From: CAZLYF01 sp964586835 | Lineage (GTDB): Bacteria; Bacillota; Clostridia; Christensenellales; Aristaeellaceae | Reading direction: 5' to 3' | DNA length: 13,414 nucleotides | Assembly (NCBI GenBank): GCA_964586835.1 | Contig: CAZPIC010000050.1 | Location: 1 to 13,414, forward strand | Program-made: the position numbers and the translations under genes | Part shown: positions 1 through 6,222 of the stretch, in pieces | How positions within the stretch are numbered: the stretch's first letter is position 1 | Layout: the number at the start of each line of letters is the position of its first letter | Notes under the pieces: model-generated | What the model saw: only the letters and a program-made list of their open reading frames with translations | The model's database searches: none | What the model was told of the DNA's origin: nothing

Positions 1-346
1 CGTGCCTTAGCATTGGGCGTGAAAAGGGAGTCGTGACTCGGATCTGCTGAAGCGTCCAGTGCGTATGCCGGCAGGTTGAAAAAGAAGCAGGATTAAGGGG
101 AGCGCGGAGGGAAGGATCAACCCGCTGAAGGGGACGGCGGCCCACGATCCGATGTCCTACACGCAACAGCTGCAGATGAAGGCGAACAGAGGGGACAATC
201 GTCTTTGCCCCGATCCGGCATCCGGCCGCAGACATCGGAGGCGTCCTTACCGATATGGTCATTTGAAGCGGGCCTCCTGAAGAACCGAGCGTTAAGGGCG
301 CCCGAGGGTATCGCTATACCCCTGGATTTATTGTCCTCCCTTGCTT
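1..346. other. Left-edge region with no supported gene
   Basis: No reading frame here combines a ribosome binding site, a start and protein-like composition. A short plus-strand frame is open from about 91 to 288, but it has a stop just upstream, no ribosome binding site, and an Arg-rich end. A minus-strand frame is open from 263 off the window edge, but it is also Arg/Pro-rich and looks like a GC-driven open frame. The first 36 bases could be the tail of a gene entering from the left (a frame ending in TGA at 34-36), which cannot be judged. A 6-bp hairpin with a four-base loop, GGGTAT/ATACCC, lies at about 306-321. Confidence 0.5.
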
Positions 347-352
347 ATGATT

Positions 353-394
353 AAAAAACAGGGGAGCAGGGGCTTCCAGGCTGACTTCCCCTGT
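353..394 (-). terminator. Rho-independent terminator on the minus strand, in front of the GNAT gene
   Basis: Read on the minus strand, ACAGGGGA (394-387) pairs with TCCCCTGT (365-358) to give an 8-bp stem, followed directly by a run of T residues (358-353 on the complement). This is the usual shape of an intrinsic terminator. It faces away from the GNAT gene at 430 and no credible minus-strand gene ends here, so it would stop antisense transcription or serve an unrecognised transcript. On the plus strand the same hairpin lies in the leader of the GNAT gene, with the A-run on its 5' side. Confidence 0.45.
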
Positions 395-429
395 GCTCTC
401 ACGTCAGGATGAAAGGGGAGGGGGGGACC

Positions 430-1116
430 ATGATAAGGCCGGAACTGACAGGCCCAGCGCCTGTCCTGAAAAAAACGGATACGGATCCTGGGGAGGCTCA
501 AATCTTCATGCTCTGCGAAGAGCTGAAGCATTCTGTCCTGTCCACCCCACCGACCGGTTATGTACTGCGGCATCCAAAACAAGGCGAGGTGGAGCTCTGC
601 AAGCGCATGCAGTTTGACGATGAGGAGACTGCCAGGCGGGAATACGCCTATATGACGGATTATTTCAATCGGGTATATGCTCCGCATGGTGAAGCCTTTT
701 ACAATGTCTTTCGCCTTGCTGTCGACGCTGATGACAAACCGGTGGGCACTTGCGGCCTGTGGAAGGCTTACGGCTGCTTCTACACCGTCCAATGGTTGAA
801 GGTCACAAAGCCTCTGGAGGGGCGCGGAATTGGGCGTGCGTTGCTGTCGTCTGTCTTGCGCGACCTGCCTGGCAGGGATTATCCTGTATACCTTCACACA
901 CAGGCAGCATCCTTCCGGGCAATCAAGCTTTACAGTGACTTTGGATTCAGGTTGATCACGAACGAAATACCGGGGCCGCGCCCCAATGAGCTTGAGCGCG
1001 GACTGCCCTTTATCAAAAAAGCCATGCCAAAGGCGGATTTTTCTGCTCTTCAGTATGTCTGCGCACCCAAGCACTTCCTTGATTGCGTGGAGACACAGAA
1101 GGATATTGAGTTTTAG
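430..1116 (+). CDS. GNAT family N-acetyltransferase
   Basis: Predicted cytoplasmic acetyltransferase of 228 residues that would transfer an acetyl group from acetyl-CoA to an amine; the substrate cannot be read from the sequence. The acetyl-CoA pyrophosphate loop (motif A) is clear as EGRGIGRA at residues 130-137, preceded by a hydrophobic beta strand (YTVQWLKV) and followed by the expected helix. The motif-B-like stretch 'RAIKLYSDFGF' with its aromatic end sits downstream, as in typical GNAT folds. About 70 N-terminal and 45 C-terminal residues lie outside the core. I chose the ATG at 430 because a strong purine-rich site (GGGGAGGGGGG, about 414-426) sits just upstream. An in-frame ATG at 409 has only AGG touching the codon and is less likely. 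The gene stands alone: the next credible gene starts 367 bases later, and a minus-strand terminator-like hairpin lies in its leader. Confidence 0.88.
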   Translation: MIRPELTGPAPVLKKTDTDPGEAQIFMLCEELKHSVLSTPPTGYVLRHPKQGEVELCKRMQFDDEETARREYAYMTDYFNRVYAPHGEAFYNVFRLAVDADDKPVGTCGLWKAYGCFYTVQWLKVTKPLEGRGIGRALLSSVLRDLPGRDYPVYLHTQAASFRAIKLYSDFGFRLITNEIPGPRPNELERGLPFIKKAMPKADFSALQYVCAPKHFLDCVETQKDIEF

Positions 1117-1471
1117 CCATCAACTATCTTAAGGGGGCCAGTGGGTCAGTTTGCCCCGACAGCACATGAGGACGTGCAATGGCTTGATGTCAGAGGGAGC
1201 GAGCAAGCCGGGCTTCATCCTGTCATCCATGAACAGATGACAGGCCCTATGTCAGGCCTGTGGACCGCCTTCCCTTGTGAAGGCTTCGGGTACATGAGGG
1301 GGACGAAAGGCTTTCTAAAGGAGCTTGAAGACAGGAATGCAGGATTGAAAGGGTTCATACCCTCAGGCAACCCTTTCAAAAAAAAGACGTGTGATACGCA
1401 AGCAAGAAAGTCTGGAAATGTTACGTCTTAATGGATGGAAGAACATCGAGAACCTACGCTATGAAGGAAAA
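1117..1471 (+). other. Hairpin-rich intergenic region
   Basis: No convincing gene. It holds at least three inverted repeats. CCTGTCATC/GATGACAGG lies at 1219-1244 (9 bp, 8-base loop). CAGGCC/GGCCTG at 1241-1260 overlaps it, so the two are mutually exclusive. TTGAAAGGGTT/AACCCTTTCAA lies at 1345-1379 (11 bp perfect, 13-base loop) and runs into an A-tract (to 1385). None has a T-tract on its 3' side, so they are not obvious terminators. A GTG-start frame of 96 codons (1141-1431) has AAGGGGG before it, but its composition is not protein-like and it spans all the hairpins. A structured leader or small RNA is possible but unproven. Confidence 0.4.
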
Positions 1472-1483
1472 GGGAGGTACAGC

Positions 1484-1846
1484 ATGAAAAAGATCTGGAC
1501 TTGCTTATTGGTGGGGACCCTGTTGCTGACAGCCGCTATGCCCGCCTTGGGAGAGCAGCTTCTGGTAGGCGGATGGACTCCGACAGAGGATGCGACAGTC
1601 CCTGATGAGGTGGCGGAGGCGCTGTCAAAGGCGCTTGACGGTCTGGTGGGTGCGACATGGGAGCCAGTGGCGTTGTTGGGGACGCAAGTTGTTGCAGGCC
1701 TAAACTACTGCCTACTCTGCCGCATCACGCCGGTGGTTCCCGACCCCCTTGGGCAGTATACCTTGGTCTATCTCTATGTGGGGCTGCAGGGCGAGGCGGA
1801 GATTCTGGGCACTTCGGACTTGGATCTGGGCGCCATGATGCCCTGA
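1484..1846 (+). CDS. Secreted cystatin/stefin-like protein (putative cysteine protease inhibitor)
   Basis: A 120-residue protein. Residues 1-23 form a Sec signal peptide (Lys-Lys start, hydrophobic core, likely cleavage after ALG), leaving about 97 mature residues, the usual size of a stefin. The mature part has a Gly-Gly pair at 29-30 near its N terminus, a helix-like stretch at about 40-55, and the motif QVVAGLNY at 68-75. Type 1 cystatins have QVVAGTNY in their first inhibitory loop, and the N-terminal Gly is the third known contact in that family. A later PLGQ (88-91) sits roughly where the second hairpin loop is expected. From family knowledge such proteins block papain-like cysteine proteases; inhibition here is inferred. 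The start at 1484 is set by GGGAGGT at 1472-1478 and by the signal peptide; a longer GTG-start frame from 1391 would bury it. The gene is monocistronic and ends 6 bases before a perfect hairpin. Confidence 0.78.
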   Translation: MKKIWTCLLVGTLLLTAAMPALGEQLLVGGWTPTEDATVPDEVAEALSKALDGLVGATWEPVALLGTQVVAGLNYCLLCRITPVVPDPLGQYTLVYLYVGLQGEAEILGTSDLDLGAMMP

Positions 1847-1852
1847 GCCGGA

Positions 1853-1886
1853 CGGAAGGCTGGGGTTCGGATCCCCCAGCCTTCCG
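1853..1886 (+). terminator. Perfect 13-bp hairpin after the cystatin-like gene
   Basis: CGGAAGGCTGGGG (1853-1865) pairs perfectly with CCCCAGCCTTCCG (1874-1886) around an 8-base loop, starting 6 bases after the stop codon. Position and strength suggest transcription termination or 3'-end protection. The downstream sequence has scattered T residues but no clean T-run, so termination efficiency is uncertain. Confidence 0.6.
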
Positions 1887-2318
1887 CTTGATAGCTTGTA
1901 TTCTACGGATCATTCGTCGGTCGTTCCAGATCCTGAAGGCTGGTTAAACATACAGGATCGGGGATCGTTTGTTTATTTATTTCAAGGGTTGGCGGGTTGA
2001 CCTTCTTTCACTGGGGTGGCGCGCAGGTAAAGTGCCTATCCTGCGTTGTGTGTAATAAAAAACGGAGCTTCAGATATAATGGACTGCCAAACATGCAGGC
2101 TGACAGCATAAAAGTGATGTCGTTTCAAAACAGTCATGGATTGAGACAACAGGATGGGGGAGAGCAAAGACGCCTGGGCAGGGGGAGAAACCTACATGGT
2201 TTCGTACATATCTGCGATCCCAGGAACGGGAGGGCAGATAGCCTGACTTTGTTAGGCTTCCCCGTATGGAGCATGGGATGATACGAATCCGGACATCAAC
2301 GAAGGCGTGAGGATTATG
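1887..2318 (+). other. Intergenic region ahead of the alkylation-repair genes
   Basis: No supported gene. GATCCTG (1929-1935) and CAGGATC (1953-1959) can form a 7-bp hairpin, followed after a short gap by a T-rich stretch (about 1968-1982); this may be a second, weak terminator for the upstream gene. A TATAAT box occurs at 2075-2080 but has no good -35 partner at 16-18 bases. A short hairpin AGCCTGAC/GTTAGGCT (2240-2258, three-base loop, one G-T pair) sits about 60 bases before the ada-alkA start and would lie in its leader. A 94-codon TTG-start frame (1997-2281) has no ribosome binding site and reads as non-coding. Confidence 0.4.
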
Positions 2319-3785
2319 ATGACCACGATGGACAAAGAGGCGCTGACCGCTGCCTTTGGGAAAAAGGATGCTCGCCTTGACGGGCAGGTTTTTGTCGGCG
2401 TTGCATCCACCGGGATCTACTGTCGCCCTGTGTGCAGGGCACGGCGCCCGAAGATCGACAGCTGCGTGTACTACAGAACAGCGGCGGAAGCCGAACAGGC
2501 AGGGTACCGACCGTGCCTGCTGTGTCGGCCTGAGTGTGCGCCCGGAGTCATGGAGTCTGACGCCACCGACAGCCTGGCCATACGGATCGCCCAGACACTG
2601 GAAGAAAACTGTGCCAGCGGCAAGGATTTTGGCACCATCGTCGCCAGAATCGGAGACTCGGAACAACACTCAAGGCAAGTTTTTATGGAGGCATATCGGG
2701 TGGATCCTGATCAGGCTCTTCAGACGTACAGGATGCATCTGGCGAAAAGCCTGTTGACGGATACCAGCCTGCCCATAGCCCAAATAGCGGTTTCGACCGG
2801 TTTTAGCAGCCCGGACCGGCTGAATGACGCTTTCAAAGCGCACTATCGGTTTCATCCGGCATCCTTGCGGAAGCGGGTTGAGGCTGGACACCGGAACAGC
2901 AAGGGGATTACGCTCATGCTGGGGTATCGTCCGCCTTACCGATGGGACGTGCTGCTCTCCTTCTTTTCCGCCAGGGCCATTCGAGAGGTGGAGAAGGTCG
3001 CGGATGGAAAATACTACCGCAGTATTCGCTTGGCAACGGCGCACGGAGCGCCCCTGGAAGGATGGCTTTGTGTGGCCAATGACGAAAAAAGAAGAGCACT
3101 GTCCGTTTCCATGAGCGAAAGTCTATGGCCCGTACTGCCAACGGTGCTGTTAAAGGTGAAACAACAGTTTGATCTGCGCTGCGATCCCCATGCTGTCTAT
3201 GAGATCCTCCAGGCTATGAATGAGATCCGCCCCGGGCTTTGTATCATTGGGACGCGCCTCCCCGGATGTTTTGATCCGTTTGAAATGGCGGTTCGCGCGG
3301 TTCTTGGACAGCAAATTAGCGTGAAGGCTGCCAATACCCTGGCGGCAAGGATGGTGAAGGAGTTTGGCGCTGAGATGCAAACAGGGATGGAAGGTTTGAC
3401 GCGCTCATTTCCATCGGCTGAAGAGGTGCTGTCGCTGGGGGACAGCATTGAGGAGCGTTTTGGTGAACTTGGAGTGACCTCCGCGCGGTCGAGAACGATC
3501 CGGGAGCTGGCCAAGATGTCTTTACAATCTGGGGCGGGATTCTGGCAGCGAGGGTGCCCTGAGGAAGAGATTGAAAAGCTGACCGCGATCAAGGGCATTG
3601 GGAGCTGGACAGCCCATTACATTGCGATGCGTGCCATGGGAGAACCAGACGCTTTCCTTGAAACCGACCATGGCGTCAAAAAGGCATTGTCTCCGCTTCT
3701 GCCAAAGGAGGTGCTGAAAGTTTCAGACGCCTGGCGGCCATGGCGCAGCTATGCAACGGTCAATCTCTGGAACTCACTGACATGA
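2319..3785 (+). CDS. Ada-AlkA fusion: methyl-sensing regulator joined to 3-methyladenine DNA glycosylase II
   Basis: A 488-residue three-part alkylation-repair protein. Residues 1-75 are the Ada zinc domain: Cys35, Cys39, Cys66 and Cys69 match the spacing of the E. coli Ada cluster (38, 42, 69, 72). Cys35 would take the methyl group from a methylphosphotriester and switch on DNA binding. Residues about 85-185 form an AraC-type double helix-turn-helix. Residues about 195-305 resemble the AlkA N-terminal domain. Residues about 315-475 are the HhH-GPD glycosylase, with the hairpin 'LTAIKGIGSWTAHY' and catalytic Asp450 in 'LETDHGVKK', which removes N3-alkylated purines. The C-terminal O6-methylguanine transferase half of classical Ada is absent. 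Start choice: GTGAGG (2307-2312) lies 6 bases before the ATG at 2319; ATG 2316 and GTG 2307 are in frame but too close to it. The ATL gene follows after 22 bases, so they are probably co-transcribed. By analogy to Ada it may activate its own operon. Confidence 0.92.
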   Translation: MTTMDKEALTAAFGKKDARLDGQVFVGVASTGIYCRPVCRARRPKIDSCVYYRTAAEAEQAGYRPCLLCRPECAPGVMESDATDSLAIRIAQTLEENCASGKDFGTIVARIGDSEQHSRQVFMEAYRVDPDQALQTYRMHLAKSLLTDTSLPIAQIAVSTGFSSPDRLNDAFKAHYRFHPASLRKRVEAGHRNSKGITLMLGYRPPYRWDVLLSFFSARAIREVEKVADGKYYRSIRLATAHGAPLEGWLCVANDEKRRALSVSMSESLWPVLPTVLLKVKQQFDLRCDPHAVYEILQAMNEIRPGLCIIGTRLPGCFDPFEMAVRAVLGQQISVKAANTLAARMVKEFGAEMQTGMEGLTRSFPSAEEVLSLGDSIEERFGELGVTSARSRTIRELAKMSLQSGAGFWQRGCPEEEIEKLTAIKGIGSWTAHYIAMRAMGEPDAFLETDHGVKKALSPLLPKEVLKVSDAWRPWRSYATVNLWNSLT

Positions 3786-3807
3786 GGAAGGATTTCTGGA
3801 TGTAGGG

Positions 3808-4170
3808 ATGAACCCTTTTTACGAACAGATCTATGACATCGTCCGACAAATCCCCTATGGCCGGGTGGTATCATACGGGCAGATTTCACGGATGCTGGGA
3901 CGTCCTCGCTCGGCGCGTATGGTGGGGCGCGCCATCAGCTGCTGTAAACAACCGCTGCCCTGGCACAGGGTGGTCATGTCAGATGGTTTGGTCGCGGGAG
4001 GGTATCACGCCGAGCTTCGGCGAGAAATGCTGAGGGCAGAGGGCGTTGCCTTTTTACCCAATGGAAACGTTAACATGGAATTGTGCCGTTGGTCTGGTCG
4101 TCCAAACACTCCATCTACATCGATAGAGGCCGGATCCTGTGTTCTTTCACAGGATCCGGCACAGGGATAA
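3808..4170 (+). CDS. atl: Alkyltransferase-like protein (ATL), MGMT fold without the acceptor cysteine
   Basis: A 120-residue DNA-binding protein of the O6-alkylguanine transferase family. Conserved parts include the nucleotide-flipping Tyr23 in 'VVSYGQIS', the arginine finger Arg37 in 'ARMVGRA', and the recognition-helix region. At the active site the usual PCHRV reads PWHRV (Trp52), the hallmark of ATL proteins. From the family these bind O6-alkylguanine, flip it out and hand the lesion to nucleotide excision repair, without removing the alkyl group. ATLs normally end near residue 95-105. Here the frame runs about 25 residues past the last conserved Trp, through a perfect hairpin at 4129-4160, so the tail may be a recent extension or non-essential. 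The start ATG at 3808 has only weak purine signal (GTAGGG touching the codon), fitting translational coupling to the ada-alkA gene 22 bases upstream. Confidence 0.88.
   Translation: MNPFYEQIYDIVRQIPYGRVVSYGQISRMLGRPRSARMVGRAISCCKQPLPWHRVVMSDGLVAGGYHAELRREMLRAEGVAFLPNGNVNMELCRWSGRPNTPSTSIEAGSCVLSQDPAQG
4129..4160 (+). terminator. Perfect 13-bp hairpin inside the 3' end of the ATL gene
   Basis: GCCGGATCCTGTG (4129-4141) pairs perfectly with CACAGGATCCGGC (4148-4160) around a 6-base loop. It ends 10 bases before the ATL stop codon and so overlaps coding sequence (residues 108-118). There is no T-run on either strand. It may terminate the ada-alkA/atl transcript or protect its 3' end. Confidence 0.5.
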
Positions 4171-4269
4171 AAGGTGTTTGAAGTGCGTGGACAGGCAAGG
4201 AGTACACGCACAAGAGCAAGCGGACGAATTACAAGCCGGCTGAGATCTGCGATCCCTGCAGCTGGTCTT

Positions 4270-5157
4270 TCATTTGCCAGACAAGAGGAACAGTCCGACG
4301 TGGACCGACCTTCTGCCTGCGGCGTCAGCCATGGATTCCTCTAAGGGAGGGCTGGTAAAGGGCAAGCGGGAACACTCCTTTGCCGAAGGGCTGGAACGCG
4401 ACGGCGGTGCTGTTTGTTGCGGATCCCGTTCTTGGTTCTGTCCCTCCACGTCAAAGGCTGCCAGGTGCTTGCGCACCGATCGGTTCATCTCCATGGAGAA
4501 AGCTGAATGGTACTTTCTGTCGCAAAACGCCTGAATCCAAGCTTCAAAGGGATGGTGGGGGCTGTTCTTGCGCAGCATGTCCTCCAGTTCGCTGCGATCC
4601 ATGCGCCTGTATTGGTTTTCGTGCACAATGTGCTTGAGCGCACAGCGTGGCGGCTGGACATGGGCTATCTGCTGAGGTGAAGGGTAACCAAACATCAGCA
4701 TGGCTGCGGGAAATACATCGTTGGGGAGCCTGAGCGCTTCACGGTATACCTCGCAGTGTTCCATGATGTCGCCGATATAGCAGAAGCCGATCCCCAGGCT
4801 TTGCGTGGCTATCACCGCATTTTGTGCCGCGATACAGGCATCCGCGACTGCCAGCATCAGGTCCCCCAGACCGGGAGCACGGGGGCGCAACCGCCCGCTA
4901 GATAGGCATCGGTCCACTTCTGTGGATCAGCGCAGAAGATCAGGGCCCTGGGAGCAGTTGCAAGGAAGGGCTGATGGCAAGCCTGTTGAGCAGCGATGGG
5001 TCTATGATATCATGAGGGTGGTAAGCTGCTGGTTACTGGCGCTGGGCGCAGCGATGGCGGCCTGCAGAATCGCTTTCTTGTCTTCAGGAGCAATGGGGCG
5101 CTCCTCAAATGCGCGCACCGATTTGCGTTCGTGAATAACCCGCAGAACTTCGTTCAA
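4270..5157 (-). pseudogene. Nitroreductase family protein, frameshifted pseudogene
   Basis: Remnant of an FMN-dependent nitroreductase. The start is a TTG at 5157 with GGAGG at 5169-5165, giving 'MNEVLRVIHERKSVRAF', the typical N terminus with the flavin-binding RKSVRAF and later 'APSASNQQ'. The frame then stops at 5002. Family sequence continues in other frames: 'IDPSLLNRLA' (about 5006-4977), 'HQPFLATAPRALIFCADPQ' (from about 4976, continuing to 4886), then 'RAPGLGDLMLAVADA' and 'LGIGFCYIGDIMEHCEVYRE' to a normal-looking end near 4453. At least three indels are needed. The last looks like loss of one base in the G-run at 4881-4885, since six bases would restore 'CAPRAPG'. The final open frame runs about 60 residues beyond the usual C terminus to a stop at 4270, suggesting the original stop is also gone. 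Such enzymes reduce nitro compounds, quinones or flavins; this copy cannot make a full protein without frame changes. Sequencing error is possible but would need several events. Confidence 0.85.
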
Positions 5158-5190
5158 CTTGTTTCCTCCGCCAAAACGGCAGGCTGGAAG

Positions 5191-5220
5191 GGAGGCGCAG
5201 CCTGGTCCGGCTACGCCTCC
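5191..5220 (-). other. Leader hairpin before the nitroreductase pseudogene
   Basis: GGAGGCG/CGCCTCC plus an inner AGCC/GGCT, separated by a single mismatch, form an 11-bp stem with a 6-base loop. It lies between the upstream palindrome and the ribosome binding site (5165-5169) of the nitroreductase remnant. On the minus strand the stem contains both GGAGG-like and CCTCC-like stretches, so it could in principle compete with the ribosome binding site. There is no T-run. Confidence 0.35.
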
Positions 5221-5241
5221 TGTGCTTATCACATCTGACCG

Positions 5242-5267
5242 TACAGGTATCATTTATGATGCCTGTA
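5242..5267. promoter_or_regulatory. Palindromic operator candidate upstream of the nitroreductase remnant
   Basis: TACAGGTATCAT (5242-5253) and ATGATGCCTGTA (5256-5267) form a 12-bp inverted repeat with one mismatch and a 2-base spacer, about 85 bases before the nitroreductase start. Size and symmetry fit a dimeric winged-helix or TetR-type repressor site; no matching regulator gene is adjacent. I found no confident -35/-10 pair around it. The stretch from 5268 to 5500 beyond it holds nothing else I can support. Confidence 0.5.
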
Positions 5268-5500
5268 TCTCTGGTGAGACCCATCTTAAGCTCCTACCGC
5301 CATGCCATAAGCTTCCCGGCGCAAGCAAGGTCGGAACAGTTTCCTGACAAGCGAGGACTTTTCCGGACGGTTCTCCTAAGGGGTTGGCTTTCCCGAAGAG
5401 GAAATGGGCAGACGAAAGAAATTCGAACTCCATCCATTGCACGGATGTGATCAAAGGAAAACCGCTCCGCCAATCAGCCAGGGGATAAGGCAAAGGGTCC

Positions 5501-6157
5501 TTAGCTCCTGCGGCTCCTGGCCTGCATCCGGTTGATATAGGCTTTCAGTTCCTTAAAGGCACTGCGCGGGTCGATTTCATCCAGCGACTCGATGAGGAGG
5601 TTTACGGAAGCGTCGTCCAGGCTTTCCTTCTGGCCAGCCACCATCGTGGCGCGGCTTTTGATCACAAAGGTAAGGATCTCATCCCGGGAGGCACCTGTGC
5701 TCACAAGGTCGGCAACAGTCTTGCTCTTCGCCGCGAACTGAATGAAGTCCTTGTTCATCAGAGCATAATTCAACTTGCCTTTTTCATCGCTGTACCGGTC
5801 GACCAGTGCTGTGTACTCCGGCGAAAGCGTCATGTCCACCTGCTCGGGCGGAGCTTCTTCCGTCACGTCATCCGGCTGGACCTGTATCGGGGTCAGCCTG
5901 ATATTGCCTCTGGCGGAATAGGGCAGGCCGACGGTCAGCTCAAAGGCTTCGTCAAAGGATTCCAGGGGAAAAAGAACCGTGTCCAATGGGCCATAGGGGA
6001 TCATTTCTCCAGTACGCTTGTCAATGGTGCAAACCCCTGTCTGTTCCCCATCCATGCGTAGTATTTTTATACCGGCTCCGCCTGCGGAAAGCTTTTGCTT
6101 GTAGGCAATGGCCGGAATGGAGGTAAGTTCGACTGCTTTGGTGCGGATGATGTTCAT
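5501..6157 (-). CDS. Hypothetical protein, two-domain, no recognised family
   Basis: A 218-residue protein that I do not recognise. There is no signal peptide or membrane segment, so it is probably cytoplasmic. Residues 1-90 are rich in short alternating hydrophobic and polar stretches, suggesting beta structure ('IKILRMDGEQTGVCTIDKRTG', then a Pro/Gly-containing segment). Residues about 92-112 are an acidic, Pro-containing linker ('VQPDDVTEEAPPEQVDM'). Residues about 113-218 look helical and charged, ending in a basic tail (RMQARSRRS). Only one Cys is present. The start ATG at 6157 has AGGAGA at 6165-6170 (read on the minus strand), well spaced. It is transcribed alone: the nitroreductase remnant lies about 340 bases downstream and the ABC operon ends about 530 bases upstream. 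Composition and codon use look like the neighbouring real genes. Confidence 0.75.
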   Translation of the reverse strand: MNIIRTKAVELTSIPAIAYKQKLSAGGAGIKILRMDGEQTGVCTIDKRTGEMIPYGPLDTVLFPLESFDEAFELTVGLPYSARGNIRLTPIQVQPDDVTEEAPPEQVDMTLSPEYTALVDRYSDEKGKLNYALMNKDFIQFAAKSKTVADLVSTGASRDEILTFVIKSRATMVAGQKESLDDASVNLLIESLDEIDPRSAFKELKAYINRMQARSRRS

Positions 6158-6186
6158 GCGCGTTTCTCCTTCACACTCGTGTTGTC

Positions 6187-6203
6187 AGCGATGTTTGATC
6201 GCT
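6187..6203. promoter_or_regulatory. Small inverted repeat upstream of the 218-residue gene
   Basis: AGCGAT (6187-6192) and ATCGCT (6198-6203) form a perfect 6-bp inverted repeat with a 5-base spacer, 30 bases before the start codon at 6157. Immediately upstream on the minus strand is an A/T-rich stretch with TATAGT- and TATGAT-like boxes (about 6204-6222), but no convincing -35. It may be an operator or a 5'-UTR hairpin. Confidence 0.35.
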
Positions 6204-6222
6204 ACTATACATATCATATACC

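Noticed and set aside
328..1074. Long minus-strand frame (248 codons) opposite the GNAT gene
   Set aside because: It is the antisense shadow of a clearly recognisable GNAT gene, has no ribosome binding site, and a minus-strand terminator hairpin falls inside it.
1345..1385. 11-bp hairpin beside an A8 tract as a minus-strand terminator
   Set aside because: On the minus strand the T-run comes before the stem, not after it, so it does not fit intrinsic termination.
1141..1431. GTG-start frame of 96 codons
   Set aside because: Composition is not protein-like and it covers several hairpins; the AAGGGGG in front is the only support.
1391..1483. Longer start for the cystatin-like protein
   Set aside because: It would place 31 residues before a clear signal peptide and ignore the strong ribosome binding site at 1472.
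1853..1886. T-arm-like GGTTCGGATCC within a hairpin, suggesting a tRNA
   Set aside because: The stem is 13 bp and perfect, with no acceptor, D or anticodon arms around it; it directly follows a stop codon as a terminator would.
2075..2080. TATAAT box as the ada-alkA promoter
   Set aside because: No acceptable -35 at 16-18 bases and it lies about 240 bases before the start; an activator-dependent promoter remains possible but is not shown.
5254..5493. Minus-strand frame of 79 codons upstream of the nitroreductase remnant
   Set aside because: No ribosome binding site, random-looking composition, and it overlaps the palindrome.
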